From the NCBI GenBank assembly GCA_020627645.1, contig JAHDGN010000008.1, positions 1 through 23,917 of the forward strand: a DNA stretch of 23,917 bases, given 5' to 3'. This document shows, in pieces, positions 15,239 to 23,380 of this stretch; position 1 is the first letter of the stretch, and the number at the start of each line of letters is the position of its first letter. The stretch comes from Akkermansiaceae bacterium. GTDB lineage: Bacteria > Verrucomicrobiota > Verrucomicrobiia > Verrucomicrobiales > Akkermansiaceae. The notes under the pieces are model-generated. The model was not told where the DNA came from, did no database searches, and saw nothing but the letters and a program-made list of their open reading frames with translations. The position numbers were made by a program, and so were the translations under genes.

Positions 15239-15526
15239 CTACGAAAGACGCTGATAGTGCTGCAAATGCACCGAATCATTCAACTTCAACCGAGTCTTAA
15301 TCTTCTCAATCGCGTCTACTTCAGCCTCAAAAATATAATTCACATAATGCCCCCCATCCAACTTCCGAGCATTGTAAGCAAACTTCTTACGCCCCAGTTG
15401 CTTGATCTCGTCCAACTTGGCTCCTTCGTCCTCTAATTCCTTAGAGACAGCACTCACCAAATCATCAATGCTCTTCTCCGTCCCCTGCGTGTTCAGGACA
15501 ATCAGGCCCTCGTACTTGCGATTCAT
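15239..15526 (-). CDS. rpsF: 30S ribosomal protein S6
   Basis: The protein has 95 residues, typical for S6. It starts MNRKYEGLIVLNTQG and has the basic LGRKKFAYNARKLDGGHYVNYIFEAE stretch, where S6 contacts its partner S18 and 16S rRNA. The ATG at 15526 is preceded by GGAAGA, a reasonable ribosome binding site. This start lies inside the 3' end of pth, with a 62-nt out-of-frame overlap. It is followed by ssb after 11 nt. Confidence 0.95.
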   Translation of the reverse strand: MNRKYEGLIVLNTQGTEKSIDDLVSAVSKELEDEGAKLDEIKQLGRKKFAYNARKLDGGHYVNYIFEAEVDAIEKIKTRLKLNDSVHLQHYQRLS

Positions 15527-16118
15527 CTTCTTCCGTCGGTTGTTTCGGTTTTTTCTTCTTCGTTCGAATATTGAACTGATTCGCGGCCTCTACAGAACCG
15601 CGCGAGCGGGCAACCTGCACAGCTTCCACTGCTCTTGCAAGCGTGTTTTCAACCAGATCTTGCTCTTCTTTCGCAAATTTCCCCAAGACATGCCCCACCA
15701 ACTTCTCTCCCTCCACCCCGTTAATCCCCAATTTCAACCTCACAAAGCGATCACTCGGCAAATGCGCCATCAATGACCTCACCCCATTATGCCCCCCATG
15801 GCCTCCTCCCATCCGAAATCGCAACTGCCCCAGCGGCAACGCAATATCATCAAAAATCACCAAAATCTCCTCCGGCGACCAACGAAAAAATCTCGCCATC
15901 GCCCCCACCGCCCTGCCGCTCTCGTTCATATACGTCATTGGCTGCACCAAGTGCAGATCACCAACCTTACAAACCCGCGACTCCCACTTCCCCTCCAACT
16001 TAAAATTTAACCCTTCCCTCTCAGCAAGCTGATCTAAAACCCGAAAACCCACATTATGACGAGTCTCCCGATACTGATCACCCGGATTCCCCAAACCCAC
16101 AATACACTTCAAACTCAT
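15465..16118 (-). CDS. pth: Peptidyl-tRNA hydrolase
   Basis: The protein has 217 residues and frees tRNA from prematurely released peptidyl-tRNA. It shows the Pth core: IVGLGNPGDQYRETRHNVGF with Asn11 and catalytic His21, TYMNESG with Asn65, IFDDIALP with Asp91, and GGHGGHNGVRSL with Asn111. These align with Asn10, His20, Asn68, Asp93 and Asn114 of the E. coli enzyme. The C-terminus beyond about residue 185 is a hydrophilic tail (KKKKPKQPTEEDESQ and on to EEH) not usual in Pth, and its last part lies within rpsF. The tail may come from read-on past an ancestral stop. The gene follows rplY, separated by a terminator-like hairpin. Confidence 0.95.
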   Translation of the reverse strand: MSLKCIVGLGNPGDQYRETRHNVGFRVLDQLAEREGLNFKLEGKWESRVCKVGDLHLVQPMTYMNESGRAVGAMARFFRWSPEEILVIFDDIALPLGQLRFRMGGGHGGHNGVRSLMAHLPSDRFVRLKLGINGVEGEKLVGHVLGKFAKEEQDLVENTLARAVEAVQVARSRGSVEAANQFNIRTKKKKPKQPTEEDESQVRGPDCPEHAGDGEEH

Positions 16119-16133
16119 TCCACTTCCCTTCTA

Positions 16134-16166
16134 CAAAAAAACGCCCGCTGCTCAAAGCAACGGGCG
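16134..16166 (-). terminator. Rho-independent terminator between rplY and pth
   Basis: On the minus strand a stem of CGCCCG-TTGCT and AGCAGCGGGCG (with one C/A mismatch) and a 3-nt loop is followed by a run of seven T. The plus-strand arms are 16142-16152 and 16156-16166, with the A run at 16135-16141. It would end or attenuate transcription before pth, 16 nt ahead of its ATG, so pth-rpsF-ssb may be partly uncoupled from prs-rplY. Confidence 0.8.
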
Positions 16167-16187
16167 CTCAAAAGTTCAACTCTTGCC

Positions 16188-16826
16188 CTACTCGCCACCC
16201 TCGGCGCTCTCTCCTTCCTCAGAAGCCCCCTCACCTCCACCACCTTCAGCCTTAGCCGACTTTGTGGTCCGGGACTCATTAACGATCGCCACCAAAACAT
16301 CAGCAGGCAACGTCGACTCCACACCTTCAGGAAGATCCAAATCTCCAATGGAAATCGAATCACCAACCTCAAGCTGCTCGATCTGAGCAAAAATTTTCTC
16401 CGGAAGATCCTTCGGAGAACAAGAAATATCCAAGTCCCTGATCAACTGCTCCAAAATCCCCCCAGCTTTGACACCCACAGGCTCCCCGATAAGCTCAACC
16501 GGAATCGAAGCACTAATCTTCATGCCCTCAGTGACAGCTAAGAAATCTGCGTGGACCAAAGCACCGCTCAACGGATTCGACTGGGTCGCCTGAAGGAACG
16601 CCGTCTGCGGACTCCCTCCATCGATCTCCAAATCAACCAAGATACTCGCCGATGCGCTCTGCGCCAACAAATCCGACAAAGCCTTCGCGTTGATCTTAAT
16701 ATTCACATTTTCCGCACCTTTTCCATAGACCACCGAAGGAAGATAACCTTCACGACGCATCTGCTTGAGCACGCCTGATCCTGTCCGCTTGCGGGTTTCA
16801 GCCTTAAGAATTTGAGTATTCGCCAT
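16188..16826 (-). CDS. rplY: 50S ribosomal protein L25 (long, TL5/CTC type)
   Basis: The start chosen is the ATG at 16826 (MANTQILKAETRKRTGSG, 212 residues), which matches the family N-terminus. The in-frame ATG at 16862 would run through the hairpin at 16848-16876. The N-terminal 5S-rRNA binding domain contains GSGVLKQMRREGYLPSVVYG, and a second, C-terminal TL5-type domain begins at about residue 95 and ends in a Glu/Gly/Ala-rich acidic tail. The protein binds 5S rRNA in the central protuberance. Gene order prs-rplY-pth is the classical arrangement, as in Bacillus (prs-ctc-spoVC). No strong Shine-Dalgarno is seen. Confidence 0.94.
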   Translation of the reverse strand: MANTQILKAETRKRTGSGVLKQMRREGYLPSVVYGKGAENVNIKINAKALSDLLAQSASASILVDLEIDGGSPQTAFLQATQSNPLSGALVHADFLAVTEGMKISASIPVELIGEPVGVKAGGILEQLIRDLDISCSPKDLPEKIFAQIEQLEVGDSISIGDLDLPEGVESTLPADVLVAIVNESRTTKSAKAEGGGGEGASEEGESAEGGE

Positions 16827-16847
16827 GAAATTATGTGGGTTAAAATG

Positions 16848-16876
16848 CAGCCGCGCATTCATGCGCGGGGCGGCTG
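16848..16876 (-). terminator. Hairpin directly after prs, terminator or rplY leader structure
   Basis: On the minus strand the arms CAGCC...GCGCAT and ATGCGCGGCTG (11 nt) enclose a 2-nt loop, with a five-base bulge (GCCCC) in the 5' arm. The stem is followed by CATTTTAA. It starts 1 nt after the prs stop and lies 22 nt ahead of the L25 ATG. The short T run makes it a weak terminator; it could instead be a leader element for L25 control. Confidence 0.5.
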
Positions 16877-16877
16877 A

Positions 16878-17840
16878 TTACACGGTCGGCGCGTCAATGT
16901 CAAAGAGAGAAGTGACAGATTTTCCATGATGCACCCGATCAATCGCCTGAGCCAAGATCTCCGCAATACACACCGGACGCACTTTTCCTCTCGCCACAAC
17001 CGGCGTCGAATTCGTCGTAATCACCTCCTCAATCGCTGAATTTTCAATCCTTTCATGCCCCAAATCTCCAATCACCGCATGAGTCACCGCCGCAAAAATC
17101 CGCTTCGCCCCCTGCGCCTTCAACATTTCCGCCGCTGCACACAAAGTTCCTCCCGTCTCCGTCATATCATCCACCAAAACCACATCCCTCCCAGCCACAT
17201 CTCCAATCACCTGCATCGCCTCCACCTCAGTCGCCGAAACCCGGTGCTTCGCCACAATCGCCAACCGGGCTCCCAACGCATCCGAATACCCTCTCGCCAT
17301 CTTCACCCCACCCACATCCGGCGAAACCACCGTCAAATTCTCAAAATTCCCATCAAATCGATCCCGCAACTCCCGAATCACAATCGGCTTCCCATAAAGA
17401 TGATCCACCGGAATATCAAAGAACCCCTGGATCTGGGCCGCATGTAAATCCATCGTCACCACCCGATCAATGCCCGCCGCCGACAACAAATCAGCCACCA
17501 ATTTCGCCGTAATCGGCACCCTTGGTTGATCCTTCCGATCCTGCCTCGCATAACCAAAAAATGGAATCACCGCATTGATCCGCCACGCACTCGCCCGCTT
17601 CGCTGCATCCACCATAATCATCAACTCCATCAAGTTGTGATTTGTTGGAGGACACGTCGGCTGCACGATATAAACATCCTCACCCCGGATATTCTCATTA
17701 ATCTTCACAAACGTCTCCCCATCCGGAAACGCCGTGACATTCACATCCGTTAAACCGACTCCCAAATTCTTTGCAATGCCCTCTGCTAGCTCCGGGTGCG
17801 CCGTCCCCGAAAAAACCTTCATCCCTGCGTTCGGTCTCAT
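16878..17840 (-). CDS. prs: Ribose-phosphate pyrophosphokinase (PRPP synthetase)
   Basis: The protein has 320 residues from the ATG at 17840; an ATG at 17822 (MKVFSGTAHPELAEGI) is also possible, because that point matches the family start closely. It makes PRPP from ribose 5-phosphate and ATP. Landmarks are FPDGETFVKI, the catalytic YARQDRK at 98-103, TMDLHAAQIQGFFDIPVDHLYG, and the PRPP-binding loop DDMTETGGT at 224-232. In E. coli and many others the loop is DDMIDTGGT, so Asp is replaced by Glu here. The C-terminus SVTSLF is standard. It follows the O-antigen-ligase gene by only 12 nt, so it may be read through from the exopolysaccharide operon. Confidence 0.95.
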   Translation of the reverse strand: MRPNAGMKVFSGTAHPELAEGIAKNLGVGLTDVNVTAFPDGETFVKINENIRGEDVYIVQPTCPPTNHNLMELMIMVDAAKRASAWRINAVIPFFGYARQDRKDQPRVPITAKLVADLLSAAGIDRVVTMDLHAAQIQGFFDIPVDHLYGKPIVIRELRDRFDGNFENLTVVSPDVGGVKMARGYSDALGARLAIVAKHRVSATEVEAMQVIGDVAGRDVVLVDDMTETGGTLCAAAEMLKAQGAKRIFAAVTHAVIGDLGHERIENSAIEEVITTNSTPVVARGKVRPVCIAEILAQAIDRVHHGKSVTSLFDIDAPTV

Positions 17841-17852
17841 TAACGAAATTGA

Positions 17853-20063
17853 TTAGCGATTCTCCCCTCCCGAATCAAGACCGACCTCCTTTTGAAGTAA
17901 TTTATCGATCAACTCCTGTTCAACCTCCTCCGGTTTCACCATCCCGGCCTGCAAATTCGAAACATAACCGCTCAGATAACGTTGCCTCTTCAATAGCTCA
18001 GCCTGTTTCCCCTTCCTCAAAACCTCACAACCAGAAAACCGCTTCCCGGCCTCCACAAACAAACCATAGGCTAGCTCAGGGTTTCTCGGCCGCCTCTTCA
18101 TCCAAACCTCATGCCCCTCCCTCATCAAAATCGCACCCTCGACAAATTGAACCCATTCAGGAAGCGCCCTCATCAGCTCCTTCTCCGGCGCCTTTCGCGC
18201 CCATCCATAGGTAAGTTCCTCATAAAGACCAATCCTCCGCTGCCCTTCCCTCACCAAGCCCAGAACATCCTCCAATCCCCGATCTCCTTGCAATCTCAGC
18301 CGTCTCCGTGCCTCCAACCAGCTACTTAGCGCTCCATAGTAATGCGGCTTCAATTGATTCGCCCTCACTTTCAGTTTTTCCATCGCCACCAAGTGCCCCT
18401 TCTCTGCCTCCTCCCAGTTCCCCAAAGCATCATGTTGCCTAGGTAAACCAATCAACGCTTCTGACAAATGAGGATTAAACTCCAAAGCCGCCTCAAACGA
18501 CTCCTTCGCCTGCTCATGAAACTTCATCTGAAAATCCTTGTCCTTCTTCTGGGCCGCAACCGAGGCAAACCTCGAAGCCAAACGCCCACTTTCCTCAAGA
18601 ATTAACGGATCACGTCCCCTCTTCCCCAACTCAATCATCTCATGAACCGCCTTAAGCCCTCCTTCAAAACTGTCCACTCGATTCAACTTATTCTCGACAT
18701 CCCTCGCCCCCAAAAAGACCGGAATAAAAAACAAACTCGCCCCCAACAACATCACCGCCGTCACCACCCCTCCCAGCTTCGTCAGCTCAAAGCCTCCCCT
18801 CTTCCGACTCACTCCGCGACTCACGCCCACACCCGATGCCAGAATTGCCAAAAGCACCCCAACCAGCAACGCAATCGCCGGAATATGAATCAAAAAGCTA
18901 AAGTAACACTGCACCAAAACCGCAACCAGCCCAGCCGCCGCCCCAATTTTCAAGATCCCCTCACTCTTCTTCGCCACATCAAAGATCCCAAACACCCCGT
19001 GCATAAACAACAAAACTAACAAAATCAAAAAACCCACCATCCCATAATCCGACAAAGTCTGAAAAAACTCATTGTGAGCCATCTCAGGCGGAGCATGAAA
19101 CAAAGCCAAATCCTCCGGATCCCACTCCTCCAACGACAAATACGAATACGCCCGCGGCCCACTTCCCAACAAAGGCGACCTCTGAAACACCTCCAAAGCC
19201 ATCCCATGATACTCAAACCTCTCCCCATCGCTCGATTCAATCCGATTGCTAGCCTCCGCTTCTACCCCAGATCGCCTGTCCTCCACCTTCTTCACCACCG
19301 TAAAAACCGAAACCATCCCAACCACCGCCACAAAAACTCCCGCAATCAATGCCCCCCCGAAGTAACGACTATTATGCGACTTCAAGGAAACCAAGCTCAT
19401 CACCACCCAAGCCACCAAACCACCCAACAACCCCACAAACCCTCCCCGACTCTCCGTCAGCCACAAAGCACCCACCATCGCCACCGCCAATACCCCCATC
19501 ATAACCCGAATCCACGGCGGACGCCCCACAAACATCAAGGTCAACACGAAGAAAAACATCCCATTCAAAAATCCCGTCAACGAATTGCGATGACCAAAAA
19601 TCCCCGTCGCCGGCAAATCCCCTCCAGGATTGGCCCGCCAAACATAAAAGAAATCACCCCCATACTTCTGCATCCCCACCACCACCAAATTCGCCACCAC
19701 CACCAACCCCACCCCAATCACCACCCACTTCCGACCTCCCTCACCCGCACAACGGGTCACAAAATACCCCCCCAACAAACACACCACCAATAAAAGATCC
19801 GGAATCGCCAACCCCACCGGCCCCACCAACCAAGCCCTCACCGCAAAATACCCCCCTCCCAACAAAACCAACAACGACAACCAACTCCGCTCCTCCTTCC
19901 CATCCCGCCCCTTCCAACCCACCAACCCCGCCATCAAAAGCAAACCCACCCCAGCCACCAATAACCCAAAACCAGAACGACTATGAGCCTCACTATCCAC
20001 CCCCGTCACCAACACCCCCATCAAACCTAAAATCGAAACAAACAGCGCAACTATTTTCATCAT
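17853..20063 (-). CDS. O-antigen ligase-like (Wzy_C) membrane protein with TPR C-terminus
   Basis: The start chosen is the ATG at 20063 (MMKIVALFVSIL, 736 residues), 7 nt after the sugar-transferase stop. An in-frame ATG at 20090 would overlap that gene by 20 nt and add a charged leader. The N-terminal half has about 11 TM helices. The large extracytoplasmic loop has GHRNSLTGFLN, TESRGG and the Wzy_C motif HNEFFQTLSDYG at about 330-341, which is the hallmark of O-antigen ligases and polymerases. From about residue 470 on the protein is soluble and helical with TPR-like pairs (AKESFEAALEFNPHLSEALIGL). It most likely polymerises or transfers surface polysaccharide. Codon choice is dominated by TTG, GTG and GGG. 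Confidence 0.88.
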   Translation of the reverse strand: MMKIVALFVSILGLMGVLVTGVDSEAHSRSGFGLLVAGVGLLLMAGLVGWKGRDGKEERSWLSLLVLLGGGYFAVRAWLVGPVGLAIPDLLLVVCLLGGYFVTRCAGEGGRKWVVIGVGLVVVANLVVVGMQKYGGDFFYVWRANPGGDLPATGIFGHRNSLTGFLNGMFFFVLTLMFVGRPPWIRVMMGVLAVAMVGALWLTESRGGFVGLLGGLVAWVVMSLVSLKSHNSRYFGGALIAGVFVAVVGMVSVFTVVKKVEDRRSGVEAEASNRIESSDGERFEYHGMALEVFQRSPLLGSGPRAYSYLSLEEWDPEDLALFHAPPEMAHNEFFQTLSDYGMVGFLILLVLLFMHGVFGIFDVAKKSEGILKIGAAAGLVAVLVQCYFSFLIHIPAIALLVGVLLAILASGVGVSRGVSRKRGGFELTKLGGVVTAVMLLGASLFFIPVFLGARDVENKLNRVDSFEGGLKAVHEMIELGKRGRDPLILEESGRLASRFASVAAQKKDKDFQMKFHEQAKESFEAALEFNPHLSEALIGLPRQHDALGNWEEAEKGHLVAMEKLKVRANQLKPHYYGALSSWLEARRRLRLQGDRGLEDVLGLVREGQRRIGLYEELTYGWARKAPEKELMRALPEWVQFVEGAILMREGHEVWMKRRPRNPELAYGLFVEAGKRFSGCEVLRKGKQAELLKRQRYLSGYVSNLQAGMVKPEEVEQELIDKLLQKEVGLDSGGENR

Positions 20064-20070
20064 CAAAAAA

Positions 20071-21470
20071 TTATTTAGCTCCCTTTCCAAACAACACCGC
20101 CGGCACCGTCTGGAACAAGATCTTCACATCCTCCCAAATCGACCAACGGTCGATATAACCCACATCCATCTTCACCCACTCATCAAAATCCGTAATCTCA
20201 CTCCTCCCACTAATCTGCCACACACACGTAATCCCCGGCTTCACACTCAATCTCCTCCGGTGCTCAGATTTCGCAATCGCCTCAATCTCATGAACCGGCA
20301 AAGGCCTCGGCCCCACCAAACTCATCTCCCCACGCAACACATTCAACAACTGCGGCAACTCATCGATACTGTATTTCCGCAAAAATTGCCCAAACGGAAA
20401 AATCCTCGGATCCTCCGTCAACTTAAACGCCGGCCCGTCCACCTCATTCCCATGCTCCTCCTTCACCCGATCCAACATCTTCTCCGCATCCGGCACCATC
20501 GTCCGAAACTTGTAGATCGAAAACGGCTTTCCATACAAACCTGCCCGCTCCTGCTTAAACAATACCGGCGCCCCCGGACTCCTCCTCCGAACTCCCACAT
20601 ACGCATAAATCCACAAAGGAAAAGTCAGCACAATCAACCCCAACGCCCCAAAGAAATCCAAAAACTTCTTCGCCAAAACCTGCCACGACAAATCAGGCGT
20701 CGACCGAAACACCAGCATCGGCCTCCCCCCCACCTCCTCAAAACTCGGCCGAGCCACCTGTGTTCGAATAAACGAAGCCCCCACCATCGCCTCTACCCCC
20801 TGCAACTCACACGTCTCCACCGCCCGCACCACCCGGTCAAACGCCGTATGCCCCGACAAAAAAATCACCCGCTGCAACGACTCCCGCTTAATCAATTCAT
20901 TCAACTCAGTCACCGAGCCCGACTCCAAATCAAACCGCTCCGTCACTCGCCAAGTCGATAAAACATCCGGATCAACCGTCCCCAAAAATTCCTCAACCTC
21001 CTCCTCACTCCCTGCCAATGCCACCGCATCTCGCGAACCCTCCTGAGACACCCTCGCCTTCAAGTACCTTGTCGTCAAAAAACCCCTCAACCACAGAACG
21101 CCCGCAGACAACAACAACCCACTCCCCAAAATCAACCGCCTCGTCTCACCCAACTGACCAAAAATCCCCGTCATCCCCAACACCAACCCCACCACCACAA
21201 AAGCCCGCAACAACTCATTCAACCGCTGCCCCCCACCCTTACTCACCAAGCGGTCATAATAATGAAACCGGTCCAACAGCAACGGCGTCAAAGGCACCAT
21301 AATATAAATCACCCACATCATCCCCCCCAACCACCGCCACCCCGCCCCAAAATCACCCCCAACGGCTTCCACAACACACTCGCCAACACAAAACTCCCCC
21401 AAATCAGCAACGCATCAACAATCTGCAAAAACTGAACCGAAAACTGATGCCCTTTACCACTCTCACTCAT
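20071..21470 (-). CDS. Polyprenyl-phosphate sugar transferase (WcaJ/EpsE-like), frameshifted near the N-terminus
   Basis: The main frame (about 440 residues) starts within the region and carries a C-terminal bacterial sugar transferase domain: FKQERAGLYGKPFSIYKFRTMVPDAE, DPRIFPFGQFLRKYSIDELPQL, RGEMSLVGPRPLPVHE, VKPGITCVWQISGRS, and DVKILFQTVPAVL. It should load a sugar-1-phosphate onto undecaprenyl phosphate. The N-terminus as read in that frame is unlikely (MGEFCVGECVVEAVGG). A second frame from the ATG at 21470 (MSESGKGHQFSVQFLQIVDAL, then LLIWGSFVLASVLW) gives the expected first TM helix for 50 residues, then hits TGA just beyond a G7 run. One extra G in that run would fuse the two frames into one protein of about 466 residues. 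As sequenced, the gene is frameshifted at 21322-21328. It lies 13 nt after EpsI. Confidence 0.82.
21322..21328 (-). other. Homopolymer G7 (coding strand) at the frameshift site
   Basis: Seven consecutive C on the plus strand (G on the coding strand). Inserting one G restores a continuous reading frame from the ATG at 21470 to the stop at 20071. Just upstream the sequence is G-rich as well (GGGGCGGGG), a context prone to polymerase slippage and sequencing error. Confidence 0.85.
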
Positions 21471-21483
21471 CTCAATCCAAATC

Positions 21484-22269
21484 CTAGTTGTTTGCCTTCG
21501 TCAGCATCTCATCCACTCCCTCACCCGGCTCCGCCACCACCATCGGCAACAACTTCCTCAAAAACAAACCCACCTGCTTTCGCGACTCCGCCAAATTCAT
21601 CGACTGATACCCTCCCATCGACATCCCCTGCTTCACATACTCCTCCGTCACCATCATCGAAAACGTCGCATACGCCCACCTCTGATCAAACCCCCTCAAC
21701 AACCGATCCTCCATATCCTGGAACGTCCGCTCATACTGGCCCGACACAATCACCTCATGCCCAAAGTAAGTATAGAAAAACACCCTCCAATGATACAATA
21801 TCGACCCATCCTCCCGCAACCGAGGCACCCACTTTTCCCCCTCCTTCTGCATATCCGGCATCCGACAAACCATCTCCCGGACTGGCAAATCCTTCCCCCC
21901 CGGCAACACCTCTTTAAACACCCGATTCCCCTCCATCATAAACTCCCACCCCTGCGCCCGCAAACAAACCTGCGGTCGGTGAATACTCGCACTCATATCC
22001 TTCCCCGAAAACACAATCGACGCCTCAATCGGCGGCACATCTCCCCTCCAATGCTGATACTCCATCCGCTCAAACTCCGTATCCCCCGCCAACACCTTCT
22101 TCTCCGCCTCACCCACCTCTTTCGGATTCCCCTCCCAATCACCCACCACCAACGGCAACGACTTCGCCAACCTCGAAGGCTTCATCGGCGGAGCCTTAGG
22201 CAGCGCCAACAACAAACCCAAAAAACCGAGAAAAATCCCCGACACAATGAACAATCGCCTCTTCATCAT
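21484..22269 (-). CDS. epsI: EpsI family exosortase-associated protein (DUF3485)
   Basis: The protein has 261 residues. It begins with an N-terminal signal/anchor (RRLFIVSGIFLGFLGLLLALP), and the start may be the first or second Met. The periplasmic-side domain includes VVGDWEGNP and the family signature IHRPQVCLRAQGW at about 96-108, followed by a beta-rich half with YHWRVFFYTYFGHEVIVSG. DUF3485/EpsI proteins accompany exosortases and exopolysaccharide operons, and are often fused to the exosortase. Their precise role is unknown. Its ATG lies directly after the exosortase stop (0-nt gap), so the two are coupled. Confidence 0.9.
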   Translation of the reverse strand: MMKRRLFIVSGIFLGFLGLLLALPKAPPMKPSRLAKSLPLVVGDWEGNPKEVGEAEKKVLAGDTEFERMEYQHWRGDVPPIEASIVFSGKDMSASIHRPQVCLRAQGWEFMMEGNRVFKEVLPGGKDLPVREMVCRMPDMQKEGEKWVPRLREDGSILYHWRVFFYTYFGHEVIVSGQYERTFQDMEDRLLRGFDQRWAYATFSMMVTEEYVKQGMSMGGYQSMNLAESRKQVGLFLRKLLPMVVAEPGEGVDEMLTKANN

Positions 22270-23214
22270 CTACGTCTTCACAACCGATCTCCTCGTTCTC
22301 GTCCGCTTCACCTTCTTCTTCCTCCGCGTCCGCCAATTCAACAAATAGTCACACAAAAACAACCCCGCCAAAGCAATCGGGAAAAACAACAACAACCCCG
22401 CCCAATCATGATACGTCTGCCTCGCAAACTCCTCGAAACCAAAGTGCGTCAGCACCAAAATCGTAAAGATCCGGAAAAAGTTCCCCAAAATCGCCAACGG
22501 CAACGCACACGCGAACAACACCGCCTTCTTCCACAACGTCTTCTGCGTATAATTCGCATACACCGCCGCAATCATCGCCAACGCCATCAACGACCGAATC
22601 CCACTACACCCCTCCGCAATACTCAAATCGCTCCCACCCACACTGATATTCGAACCATGATTCACCAAATCCATCCCCACGAATTTCCCCACATGATAAC
22701 AACTCTTCGTCACCAACACCTGTAAATTACCCGTCAACGCATCCTTCAGCCCCGGCACCGGAATCGCAAACCACCAAAAGAACGCCGGAAACACAAAATG
22801 CCTCGCCACCTTCCACCCCGCCAAAAAATAAACCACCCCAATAATCACCAAAGGCAATCCCGCCAGCGCAATCCTCGGCTGAATCGTCCTCACCGCCACC
22901 AAATAACTCAACAACCCCAGCAGCAACAACCCCACCCCTACCCAACTCGACCTCACTTCTTCATTCTTCGCCCTCTTCACCCCGATCCAACACATGATCA
23001 AAAAAGCCACCGGCACAAACCTCCCATGCAAAAACCCATTCTTCGGATTGCAAGCTTCCCAAATCCAACTCGTCAAATTCTTCCCAATCGCCGTCGGAAA
23101 ACTTGGATACACAAAATAAACAAACACCCCCACCAACCCCAAAAAAATAGCGGCCACCTTGGTCGACGAATCAACCTTCTGGAGATCTACAACTTTCATC
23201 ACCGAGACAGTCAT
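22270..23214 (-). CDS. Exosortase (membrane cysteine transpeptidase family)
   Basis: The protein has 314 residues with about eight TM helices. The exosortase catalytic set is present: AEGCSGIRSL with Cys203, GNFFRIFTI with Arg248, and YHDWAG with His269. It is thought to cleave PEP-CTERM type tails of secreted proteins at the membrane, in bacteria making exopolysaccharide. The start could be ATG 23214 or 23199 (MKVVDL); I used the longer. The C-terminus is very basic (RTRRKKKVKRTRTRR). No PEP-CTERM protein is encoded here, so its substrates are elsewhere. It is the first gene of a tight operon with epsI, the sugar transferase and the ligase. Confidence 0.9.
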   Translation of the reverse strand: MTVSVMKVVDLQKVDSSTKVAAIFLGLVGVFVYFVYPSFPTAIGKNLTSWIWEACNPKNGFLHGRFVPVAFLIMCWIGVKRAKNEEVRSSWVGVGLLLLGLLSYLVAVRTIQPRIALAGLPLVIIGVVYFLAGWKVARHFVFPAFFWWFAIPVPGLKDALTGNLQVLVTKSCYHVGKFVGMDLVNHGSNISVGGSDLSIAEGCSGIRSLMALAMIAAVYANYTQKTLWKKAVLFACALPLAILGNFFRIFTILVLTHFGFEEFARQTYHDWAGLLLFFPIALAGLFLCDYLLNWRTRRKKKVKRTRTRRSVVKT

Positions 23215-23380
23215 CAGGCGACCTACACCATCGCCCGAACCATCAAAGCCATTCCCCCCCTCCAGACAAGCACAAACCCTTAACTTTCCTAAAATGGTGC
23301 AAGCAACTGCGCTAGTCTGACGGCTTAGACCTCAGCACGGCTCCGCAAAACCAACGACCTCCGAACCACGAACAAATGGC
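23215..23380. other. 166-nt gap between the exosortase gene and the unrecognised gene to its right
   Basis: The gap should hold the promoter and leader of the exosortase operon and the end of the gene to the right. I see no convincing terminator hairpin or well-spaced sigma70 boxes. On the minus strand there is a purine-rich GGAGGGGGGA followed by a short reading frame of nine codons (23252 to 23223, MALMVRAMV, stop). It may be a leader peptide, but this is weak. Confidence 0.35.

Noticed and set aside
16827..16862. Longer L25 N-terminus from ATG 16862
   Set aside because: The extra residues do not match L25 and the start is inside the hairpin after prs; MANTQILKAETR is the expected family start.
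21757..22725. A 322-residue plus-strand frame opposite EpsI and exosortase
   Set aside because: It is rich in Arg, His, Pro and Gln with no fold-like pattern, as expected for the reverse complement of TTG/GTG/GGG-rich codons. The minus strand has catalytic exosortase residues.
23223..23252. Nine-codon leader ORF with a purine-rich site upstream of the exosortase gene
   Set aside because: The site lies in a naturally G-rich stretch, the peptide has no attenuator-type codon run, and no terminator or antiterminator pair is visible. I mention it only in the gap entry.
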